Shown here: piece after piece, positions 9,275 through 16,743 of the stretch
Layout of the letters: each line of letters starts with the position of its first letter
How positions within the stretch are numbered: the stretch's first letter is position 1
The notes under the pieces: generated by a model
Seen by the model: the letters and a program-made list of their open reading frames with translations, nothing else
Told to the model about the DNA's origin: nothing
The model's database searches: none
Position numbers and translations under genes: made by a program
Assembly (NCBI GenBank): GCA_965198285.1
Contig: OZ240251.1
Span: 2,542,001 to 2,606,000 of the forward strand
DNA length: 64,000 nt
Reading direction: 5' to 3'
Source: UBA11872 sp965198285
Lineage (GTDB): Bacteria; Chloroflexota; UBA11872

Positions 9275-10284
9275 GGCTGGGGCTTTCGGCTGAGACCTAC
9301 CGCTGGGTCGCTTTCCCTTGGATGCGGGCCGACCGGCCGGCCTTTCGCTCCACGAGTCACTATGCGCCGTACCTGCTGTCCGTTGAGGCGCCCGACCCTG
9401 GAGCCGATGTGCCCAACTGGCTCCTGGAGCGCGTTGCCGCACATAGGCTCGCCGCACTCACGCTGGACCTCGGCTTGCTTGGTAGCCGGGCCCGGGCGTC
9501 TGACTTCAGCGTCCGTTGTACGGAAGCCGGCGTGCGCGTGCTCGGCAGCGCGTCGGTGAACCTGGTCGCCGATCCGGATCGCTGGGGTACCGTACCGTCC
9601 GGAAATGACACCGCGCGCTTCGAACCGGCGCGAGCCACCAGCCTCAAGTCAGGCTGGATCGGCGACAGCGAGGCTTCGATCGCCGCAGCCGCCCTACGCC
9701 TGGCGGCGGACGCCGGCGCGTCGGTCCTCAGCCTCGTTCACGGGCAACCCGGTCGCGCCAACCGCTATTCGCGGGAACCCGCCTTGGCCAATCAACTGGC
9801 TCGCATTGAGACCAACGTGCGTACGCTGCTTCCAATGGCAGCCGACCTCGGGGTAACGCTCGCTCTCGAACCCCACATGGACTACCGCTGCGCCGAGCTT
9901 GTGAAAGTCGTCGAGGCTGTCGGCTCCCCGCATCTGCGGATTGTCCTGGATGTCGCCAGCCCGCTCGCCGTTACCGAAGACCCGCTTGACGCGGCCAAGC
10001 TTGCAGCCCCCTACGTTGTCGCGACCCATCTCCGCGACATGCGCGTGCAAGCCTTAACGGAAATCGCAACCGGTGCGCTCTTCCATACGCCAATCGGCGA
10101 GGGTCACGTACCAGTGGACCGGATTCTGGACATCCTGAACGACCGAGCGGACGATCCCGGTGGCCTGACGCACTGCCTTAAGATCGTCACTCGTCCAGAG
10201 CACGACGTCGAAGCATGGCTGACCGCATCCGTCACAACCGTGCGTCAGTACACCCCGCGAGCGATCTTGCAAGACGTGCCCTAG
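9271..10284 (+). CDS. Second isomerase/epimerase-like TIM barrel with an altered metal ligand
   Basis: 337 residues, GTG start in a GTGA overlap with the previous stop. It is a diverged paralogue of the preceding protein: PHMDYR, EDPLDAAKLAAPY and HLRD match PHMDYR-like, EDPLEGARLAAPY and HLKD segments there. Three ligands align (Glu200, Asp227, His253), but the fourth acidic ligand is replaced by Lys304 in THCLKIV. Either the chemistry differs or it is a regulatory or partner subunit of its neighbour. A PhyH-like gene follows after 22 bases. Confidence 0.75.
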   Translation: MRLGLSAETYRWVAFPWMRADRPAFRSTSHYAPYLLSVEAPDPGADVPNWLLERVAAHRLAALTLDLGLLGSRARASDFSVRCTEAGVRVLGSASVNLVADPDRWGTVPSGNDTARFEPARATSLKSGWIGDSEASIAAAALRLAADAGASVLSLVHGQPGRANRYSREPALANQLARIETNVRTLLPMAADLGVTLALEPHMDYRCAELVKVVEAVGSPHLRIVLDVASPLAVTEDPLDAAKLAAPYVVATHLRDMRVQALTEIATGALFHTPIGEGHVPVDRILDILNDRADDPGGLTHCLKIVTRPEHDVEAWLTASVTTVRQYTPRAILQDVP

Positions 10285-10306
10285 CGTCCGAAGTCGGGAG
10301 GAACGC

Positions 10307-11053
10307 ATGACCGAGCATGACCGCTACCTGTTCGACCTGCAGGGTTACGTCACCGTGCCCAACGCGCTCGATGCCGACGCGGTTGCCGCGCTAAACAGGA
10401 CTCTCGACCGAAAGATTGCCGAAGAAACGCCGGCCGATGCCACCACCCATCGCTTCGTCAATCTGCTGGACTGGGGGCAGCCGTACGTTGACCTGCTGGA
10501 TCCCCCGACCATCGTGCCCTTCCTGGAAGCCATCCTGGGCCCCAGGTTCCGGCTGGACCACACCTACCTGGACATCATTCGCGGGGGGCTCAGTCCAATC
10601 GGCGCCACGCTCCATGGTGGTGCGACGCCATTCAATCCCGTCCAGTACTTCCACTACAGCAACGGCCAGTTCCACAACGGCCTTTCGGTAGTGGCCTTCA
10701 ACCTTGCCGACGTGAATCCGGGCGACGGCGGCTTCGGCTGTGTGCCCGGCAGCCACAAGAGCAACTTGCCCTTCCCCGACGAATGGAAGGACCTCACCAA
10801 CGAGCATGAGACCGTCAAGCGAGTGGTTGGCCCGGCTGGCACAGCCATCATCTTCACGGAAGCGCTGACCCACGGCGCCCTCCCATGGACGGCGGATCAC
10901 GAGCGCCGCACCGTCTTCTACAAGTACAGCCCCAATCCGCTCGCCTGGTGGGGCGAATACCCGACGCCCGAGGGCCTCAAAGGACTCACCGAACGCCAGC
11001 GGGCCATCCTTGAGGGCCCCAACGCCCGCTATCCCGCGCGCGGGATCCGCTGA
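10307..11053 (+). CDS. Phytanoyl-CoA dioxygenase (PhyH)-family protein with an HxG motif
   Basis: 248 residues, preceded by a GGAGGA ribosome site. The double-stranded beta-helix signature VNPGDGGFGCVPGSHKSN (about residues 136-153) and the distal His189 (LTHGALPW) with Arg200/201 (HERRTVFY) identify the Fe(II)/2-oxoglutarate oxygenase PhyH family. The proximal motif that aligns best with the canonical His-x-Asp is His123-Asn124-Gly125, so the carboxylate ligand seems absent. It ends the forward catabolic series and converges on the glycosidase. The substrate is unknown. Confidence 0.8.
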   Translation: MTEHDRYLFDLQGYVTVPNALDADAVAALNRTLDRKIAEETPADATTHRFVNLLDWGQPYVDLLDPPTIVPFLEAILGPRFRLDHTYLDIIRGGLSPIGATLHGGATPFNPVQYFHYSNGQFHNGLSVVAFNLADVNPGDGGFGCVPGSHKSNLPFPDEWKDLTNEHETVKRVVGPAGTAIIFTEALTHGALPWTADHERRTVFYKYSPNPLAWWGEYPTPEGLKGLTERQRAILEGPNARYPARGIR

Positions 11054-11080
11054 CGACCAGCCCCGGCTGGCCGCCCGCCC

Positions 11081-12724
11081 TCAGGTGAGCGGCGGGAAGT
11101 AGGCCAGCCCGGCACCCAAGTCGTCCATCGCAACCACGGCATCGCCGCGCAAGTGCGCCCTAATGTCGTGGTCCTGGTGACGGATCCTCAGGTCGCGCTC
11201 GGCGAGCGGCAGCCCAACCTCAACCGCGCGCCCGACCTGTGGGCGGCGGAGCGTGATGCGCCCGTCGACGATGAGTCGCTCGGCAGGGTTTCCGTCGACC
11301 GTCGTCCCGTCCAGGTCCGCCCAGGAGGGAACGCGCACAGCAATGTCGTCGGCGGTCTTGGGCGTAATGCGCAGCGCGCCACCCGTGTATGGCGACTCGA
11401 TGCGAACCGCGTCACTCTCATAGTCAAAGAGCATATTGACCATCGTCCGGCCGTCGCTGGTTGGGGCAGTCGCGCGCTGCGCCGCGCAAAGCGAAGCCGT
11501 GGCGCCCCCCACAATGTCCAGACTTGGGGTGACCTGATTCTTGCCGAGCGGCAAATGGCCATACACAGCATTGAACCCGAACAGGCCAAGCAGACGCGTA
11601 CGCAGGTCGCGTCGCTCGTCGCCCCCTGGCGCCTGGTCCATGAAGCTCAGGTCCCGCACCTGCGATGGCATTAACTGTGAACGCAGATACCGCTCGGCAT
11701 CCTCGAAGTAGATATCATCGAAATAGTTCCCCAGGATCAGCGCCGTCTCGATCACGTCGCCCACATTGTTCATCTCACCCTGTTCAGGGTGGAAGCTGGG
11801 GTGGTGGCGCTCCCGAACCCAGCCCACCGCGTCGCGGATCACACGCAGCCCGTTGTCATAGAACGCACGCACCTGAGTGAGGAGCTCCCGGTCGTCCGTC
11901 ACACTGCCCAACAGCGCCAGGCCCGACAGCGTGCAGGTCGTCGAATGTGTGTGCGCTCCGAGCCGGTCCGCGTCGTATGAGCCATCGGCTAGGAAGAAGC
12001 GCGACGTGGCATGACCCGCCAGATCCTGCGCCAGTTCCAGCGCCGCCTTCGATCCGGTAGCCCCGTAGTGCTTCACCAGCGGCCCAATCGACCGCGCAAC
12101 CCCTTCGACAAACGTCGGACGCGCCGTCATTGGCAGCCCATAGGCTGCTCGCACCCCATCCTGGTCCCAGTCGCTTTCCGCTCGCCAGAAGCGCCGGACG
12201 TCTGCGATCAGGGCCTCGGCCGCCTCCACCGCCCGGTCGGATGCGCGATAGCGAGCCAGCGCTTGCAGTCCGTGGACGGCTTCCCGGATCGAATGCTCGT
12301 CCACCGAAGTCAGGGGCCCGCCGGGCGTGCTGTGATTGCAAGGGAGCGGGCCGGCGCTCAGCGAAAAGTAGGACGCCTCGGTGTGTCGCGCCACCACGCC
12401 TTCATCCACTTCGATGCCCAACACGGCCTCGGCCGCCAGCAACGCATCAAGGTGACGCCCCGACAGCTGCACCGCGCCGTGGTACGGGCTGAACCCCAAC
12501 CATCCGTCCGGCCAAATGCGCGTGTACATGTACGGATAGCCGTTGTCGGCGGGGTTGAAGACCTGTCCCATGGCGCGGCAGGCCAGTTCAACGGCTGCGG
12601 GAATACTGGTGGTGTTGACGTTGGACACACGCGCCGGCGGCGTGCGCGATTCGTCAAACGGCGGTCCTGGGATAAAGGCGTGGGCCGTCGGCGACGGCGG
12701 CTTCCGCAACAGCCCGTCGCTCAC
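11081..12724 (-). CDS. Putative alpha/alpha-barrel glycosidase (GH127-like)
   Basis: 547 residues from a GTG that overlaps the upstream stop as GTGA; an ATG at 12739 is an alternative start. The long helical-repeat region with segments such as YHGAVQLSGRHLDALLAAEAVLG, EAVHGLQALARY and TLSGLALLGSV (in pieces) resembles six-hairpin barrels, and the C-terminal beta-sandwich contains ITPKTADDIAVRVPSWA, reminiscent of beta-L-arabinofuranosidase-like (GH127/DUF1680) proteins. No signal peptide is seen, so the substrate would be cytoplasmic. It is the last gene of the hydantoinase/ABC operon. The family assignment is tentative. Confidence 0.55.
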   Translation of the reverse strand: MSDGLLRKPPSPTAHAFIPGPPFDESRTPPARVSNVNTTSIPAAVELACRAMGQVFNPADNGYPYMYTRIWPDGWLGFSPYHGAVQLSGRHLDALLAAEAVLGIEVDEGVVARHTEASYFSLSAGPLPCNHSTPGGPLTSVDEHSIREAVHGLQALARYRASDRAVEAAEALIADVRRFWRAESDWDQDGVRAAYGLPMTARPTFVEGVARSIGPLVKHYGATGSKAALELAQDLAGHATSRFFLADGSYDADRLGAHTHSTTCTLSGLALLGSVTDDRELLTQVRAFYDNGLRVIRDAVGWVRERHHPSFHPEQGEMNNVGDVIETALILGNYFDDIYFEDAERYLRSQLMPSQVRDLSFMDQAPGGDERRDLRTRLLGLFGFNAVYGHLPLGKNQVTPSLDIVGGATASLCAAQRATAPTSDGRTMVNMLFDYESDAVRIESPYTGGALRITPKTADDIAVRVPSWADLDGTTVDGNPAERLIVDGRITLRRPQVGRAVEVGLPLAERDLRIRHQDHDIRAHLRGDAVVAMDDLGAGLAYFPPLT

Positions 12725-14610
12725 GCGCTGAATCGCCACAGTTCGCCACGCCCCAAGGCGGCGTGAATCGTGCGACGGTCGGCGTCAGCCACCGTAATGC
12801 TCACCCGTTCCACGGCCTGACCGGCCAGCGGACCGTCCATCCGCGACCACGTGTGTCCCTCTGTGTTTGAGAGATACACGCCGTCGCTGGTGGCGGCGGC
12901 AACCAGGCCGTCGCGCTCGAAGTTCGGCGACACGGTCACCTGTCGAACAGCTACACTGCCCTCGGCGACCTGCAACCCGGACCACGAGCCGCGCCCCGCT
13001 GGCGACGGCATCAAGATCCGGTCGCGGGCGGCCAGAAGCACAGGTCCGCGATCTGGTTTGAACGTAGGCGGAAGGGCCAGCGAGGCCCAGCCCAGGCCGA
13101 CGTCGTATTCGACCCAGGGCATCCACGTCTCGCCCGCGTCGCTGGACCGGATCGCCACCAGGCGGTCGGCGTCGCCAAGTGCCGTAACCATCGAGCGATC
13201 CTCACCGAAGTGCGGCGAGTAAGCCAGCGCCAGAACATCGCTGCCGTCAATCCCCGTCCAGACTGACCGCCACGTCTGGCCTCGGTCGTGCGAGAGGTAG
13301 AGCAGCCCGTCCAGCCTCCCGACCGCTACCTGGCCATCGGCGGCGAACTCCGGCGAAAACTCCAGCAGGCTCGCCGCCGCGTCGTCCGTGAGGCCGCCAA
13401 TCCGGACCCATGACCGGCCGCTGTCGGCGCTCCAGATCACCTGTCCGCCGGCAATTCCGCCGGCGATCCCGTCCTGGGCGAAGTCCGGCGACGTCCGTAC
13501 AGCCGTGACCGGACCCAACCCTCGATCATCCAGAGTTGACGTCCATGCCGAGCCGCCGTCGCGCGAGACCAGCACGCCGTCCTGCAGCGTCCCCAGCAGC
13601 AGAGTCTCGTCGGTGGCGAACGACGGGGACACGGCCAAATCCAGAATGGGGCGGTTCACCAACCCAGCGTTCGCCGCGACGGCCGAGGCGTCCCCGATTC
13701 GTCGATAGACGCCGTTGCGGTCGGTCCCAATCAGCACACGTTTGCCGGAAGCCGCGACGCAGAGCGCTGACACCCCGCCATGCGGCGTGAGCGGCTGCTC
13801 CTGCCACGTCGCTCCGGCGTCGCTCGACTGCAACAGCCGTCCACCGCCCGTTACGGCCGCGATCCGGGGGCCACCACTGGTGCTTGCGGCCACCGCAATC
13901 CCGTTTACCGTGTCACCGTCCGCGCGCCATACCTCGTCCCAGCGCTGTCCGCCGTCAGTTGAGCGCAGCAAGCGGCCGCCGGCGGTTCCGGCAACCGCGG
14001 TCTCGCGATCGACCCAGGCGCAACTTTCCAGCGGGTCGGCCTCCTCACGCTCGACTCGCTGCCAGGTGCGGCCGACGTCGGTCGAGCGGAGGAGCACGCC
14101 GGTGTCGGCGGCGGCCAAAATCGGTCCTCCGTCCGCTACGCCGGGGGCAATGGCCAGCGCCGAGATTTCAGCGTGTTCCAAACCATCCACGAAGCCATTC
14201 CAGCTTCGCCCCCGGCTGCGAGAGACGTACACGCCTTCGTATTGCGAGCCGGCTACCAGCGTCTGGTCCCTACCAAAATCCGGCGAGAAAGCGACACGCG
14301 TGACGGTTGGCCGTACGCCCCAGAAGTCGAGTCGAACCCAGGAGTCCCCGCAGTCGTACGACATATGCAGACCGGACACGGCCGTCGCCGCGGCCACGAT
14401 TCCGTCCCGCTCGAAGTCCGGCGAAACGACCACGTCCTGGACGAATGGGCTGATCAACCCGCTGCTGGTCCGCTCCCACAGATCGCCGCCTGAGGTGCTT
14501 CGAAAAACCCCCGCCAGCGTCGCCGCGAATGCGGTCGCTCCCCGGTCGCCGGCGCAGGCAATGGCGCCAACAGATCCGCCTTCCAGCGCGACGAGGCGTT
14601 CCCAGCTCAT
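12721..14610 (-). CDS. Asp-box (BNR) repeat beta-propeller protein
   Basis: 629 residues. Eleven copies of the Asp-box pattern S-x-D-x-G-x-x-W can be counted, for example STDVGRTW, STDGGQRW, SSDAGATW, SRDGGSAW, SHDRGQTW and SSDAGETW, spread over the whole length, with interblade phrases such as VAFSPDFGRDQ and LEFSPEFAADG. This resembles sialidase/sortilin/Ycf48-type propellers. No export signal is present at the N terminus (MSWERLVALEGG). It lies 43 bases after the DppF-type ATPase and overlaps the glycosidase. It may bind a sugar or act as a scaffold; no function can be assigned. Confidence 0.75.
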   Translation of the reverse strand: MSWERLVALEGGSVGAIACAGDRGATAFAATLAGVFRSTSGGDLWERTSSGLISPFVQDVVVSPDFERDGIVAAATAVSGLHMSYDCGDSWVRLDFWGVRPTVTRVAFSPDFGRDQTLVAGSQYEGVYVSRSRGRSWNGFVDGLEHAEISALAIAPGVADGGPILAAADTGVLLRSTDVGRTWQRVEREEADPLESCAWVDRETAVAGTAGGRLLRSTDGGQRWDEVWRADGDTVNGIAVAASTSGGPRIAAVTGGGRLLQSSDAGATWQEQPLTPHGGVSALCVAASGKRVLIGTDRNGVYRRIGDASAVAANAGLVNRPILDLAVSPSFATDETLLLGTLQDGVLVSRDGGSAWTSTLDDRGLGPVTAVRTSPDFAQDGIAGGIAGGQVIWSADSGRSWVRIGGLTDDAAASLLEFSPEFAADGQVAVGRLDGLLYLSHDRGQTWRSVWTGIDGSDVLALAYSPHFGEDRSMVTALGDADRLVAIRSSDAGETWMPWVEYDVGLGWASLALPPTFKPDRGPVLLAARDRILMPSPAGRGSWSGLQVAEGSVAVRQVTVSPNFERDGLVAAATSDGVYLSNTEGHTWSRMDGPLAGQAVERVSITVADADRRTIHAALGRGELWRFSA

Positions 14611-14653
14611 ACGTGGTGAGGGCAGGGCTGGCCGAGAGGCGCCATCGCTGGCC

Positions 14654-15751
14654 TTAGCCGGCCCGGGCTTCGCCGGCGCGCAGCGCCTGCGCTGGAGTCA
14701 CGGGTGGCACGCCGCCTGAGTCTTCGATCTCGCGCCAGAAGTGACACGCCACGGCGTGACCATCTCCGGTTTCGGCTAGCAGCGGTTCCTCGGTCGTGCA
14801 GCGTTCCTGCGCCCAGGGGCAGCGAGGATGGAAGCGGCAGGCCGAGGGCGGGTTCACCGGGCTTGGCACGTCGCCCGGCAGAATGATCCGCTGTCGCTTG
14901 GCCTCGATTACCGGGTCGGCCACCGGCACGGCGGACAGCAGCGCTCGGGTGTACGGATGGAGTGGGCGCCGGTACAGCGAGTCGCTGTTCGTGACTTCGA
15001 CCAGCTTGCCCAGGTACATGACCGCGACCCGATGGCTGATGTGGCGAACCACTTTCAGATCGTGGGCGATGAACAGGTAGGCCACGCCCAGGCGCTGCTG
15101 CAGGTCTTGCAACAGGTTGATGATCTGGGCCTGAATCGATACGTCGAGCGCCGAAACCGGCTCGTCGCAGACGATGAACGTCGGCTCAACCGCCAGCGAG
15201 CGCGCCGTGGCGATGCGCTGGCGCTGCCCGCCGGAGAACTCGTGCGGATAGCGCGACGCCTGCGTCCGGCTCAGCCCAACGAGCTCCAAGATCTCCTGAA
15301 CGCGATTGCGCCGGTCTTCGCGGCTCTCGAAGAGGTTGTGGACCATCATCGGCTCTTCGATAATCTTGCTCACGGGCATGCGAGGGTTCAGCGAGCCGTA
15401 CGGATCCTGGAAGATCATCTGCATTCGCCGGCGCGCGCGGCGTTGCTCGTCCCGCTTGAGGCTGGTCAGCGTCTGCCCTTCAAATACAACCTCGCCGGAG
15501 GTCGGCACCTCCAGTTGCATCACGGCGTTGCCGGTGGTGGTCTTACCGCAGCCTGATTCACCGACCAGACCCAGCGTTTCGCCGGCCTCGATGCTGAACG
15601 AAACATCGTCCACCGCCCGCACCCAGCCGGCGTGGCGGCGAAGGATCGCGCCGCGCGTGACGGGGAAGTGCTTCACGAGATGCTTGACATCCAGAAGGGC
15701 GCCGTTGCTGCTGGCGGCCGTTTGAGACGCGGGACGGGCCGATACGCTCAC
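14654..15751 (-). CDS. DppF/OppF-type oligopeptide ABC transporter ATP-binding protein
   Basis: 365 residues, GTG start overlapping the stop of the previous ATPase (GTGA). Walker A GESGCGKTTTG, Q-loop MIFQDPYGSLNPR, signature FSGGQRQR, Walker B FIVCDEPVSALD and the C-terminal oligopeptide extension with RFHPRCPWAQERC are all intact. It would energise uptake through a DppB/DppC-type pore together with the DppD-type ATPase encoded just upstream. Confidence 0.93.
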   Translation of the reverse strand: MSVSARPASQTAASSNGALLDVKHLVKHFPVTRGAILRRHAGWVRAVDDVSFSIEAGETLGLVGESGCGKTTTGNAVMQLEVPTSGEVVFEGQTLTSLKRDEQRRARRRMQMIFQDPYGSLNPRMPVSKIIEEPMMVHNLFESREDRRNRVQEILELVGLSRTQASRYPHEFSGGQRQRIATARSLAVEPTFIVCDEPVSALDVSIQAQIINLLQDLQQRLGVAYLFIAHDLKVVRHISHRVAVMYLGKLVEVTNSDSLYRRPLHPYTRALLSAVPVADPVIEAKRQRIILPGDVPSPVNPPSACRFHPRCPWAQERCTTEEPLLAETGDGHAVACHFWREIEDSGGVPPVTPAQALRAGEARAG

Positions 15752-16743
15752 CGCAACTCTCCAGTCGTTGGGTCAACAATGCAGCGAACCGGATGGCCGG
15801 CGCCGCGATCTTCGAGTGCCGGCATCATCTCTCGACAGGCGTCGCGCACGTACGGACAACGCGGGGCGTAGGGGCAGCCTTGCGGCAGGCCGATCAAGTC
15901 TGGCGGCGAACCGGGAATGTTGGACAGCTCTTCGGACCGATCACCCGTGATCGTCGGCACAGCCTGCATCAAGCCCAGCGTGTAGGGATGCTGCGGCCGG
16001 GCAAAAAGCTCACGCACGGGCGCGTACTCCACGATGTAGCCGGCGTACATCACCGCGACCCGGTCACAGAACCCGGCAACCAGGGCAAGTTCATGCGTGA
16101 TGAGAATCACGGCCATGCCCAATTCGCGCCGCAGTTCCGCCAGCAACTCGATGACCTGGGCCTGAATTGTCACGTCAAGAGCCGTCGTCGGCTCGTCCGC
16201 GATCAGCAGGTCGGGTTGGCAGGAAATGGCCATCGCAATCATCGCGCGCTGCTGCATGCCGCCTGAGAGCTGATGCGGGTAGTCCTTTACCCGTTCCTCT
16301 GGCGCCGGAATTCCCACGGTGTCCAGCAACTGCACCGCCTTGGCACGCGCCTCGGGCTTGCTCAGGTTGAGATGCAGCCGGAGGGACTCTTCAATCTGCC
16401 GTCCGACCGGAAACACGGGGTTCAGGGAACTCATCGGGTCCTGAAAGATCATGGCGATCTGCTGACCCCTGATCTGGCGCATCTCGTCGGACGAGATGTC
16501 CAACAGATCTTGGCCCTGAAAATGGATCGAACCGCGCGCCACTCGTCCGGCGGGACGAGCCACCAGGCCCATGATCGCCAGGGAACTGACGCTCTTGCCG
16601 CAGCCGGACTCGCCCACGATGCCGAGGGAGTCGCCCTCGTTCAATTCGTACGAGATCCCGTTCACGGCATGAACTACGCCTTCGTCCGTGGCGAATTCCA
16701 CCGCCAGGTCGTCGACGCGCAAGAGGGTGTCGTTGTCGGTCAT
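15748..16743 (-). CDS. DppD/OppD-type oligopeptide ABC transporter ATP-binding protein
   Basis: 331 residues from ATG 16743, which overlaps the hydantoinase B stop as ATGA; the longer open frame upstream overlaps that gene and is rejected. Walker A GESGCGKSVSS, Q-loop MIFQDPMSSLNPV, signature LSGGMQQR, Walker B LLIADEPTTALD and the C-terminal CPYAPRCPYVRDAC extension are present. It pairs with the DppF-type protein. Coupling to hydantoinase genes suggests import of cyclic amides, modified peptides or related compounds. Confidence 0.93.
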   Translation of the reverse strand: MTDNDTLLRVDDLAVEFATDEGVVHAVNGISYELNEGDSLGIVGESGCGKSVSSLAIMGLVARPAGRVARGSIHFQGQDLLDISSDEMRQIRGQQIAMIFQDPMSSLNPVFPVGRQIEESLRLHLNLSKPEARAKAVQLLDTVGIPAPEERVKDYPHQLSGGMQQRAMIAMAISCQPDLLIADEPTTALDVTIQAQVIELLAELRRELGMAVILITHELALVAGFCDRVAVMYAGYIVEYAPVRELFARPQHPYTLGLMQAVPTITGDRSEELSNIPGSPPDLIGLPQGCPYAPRCPYVRDACREMMPALEDRGAGHPVRCIVDPTTGELR

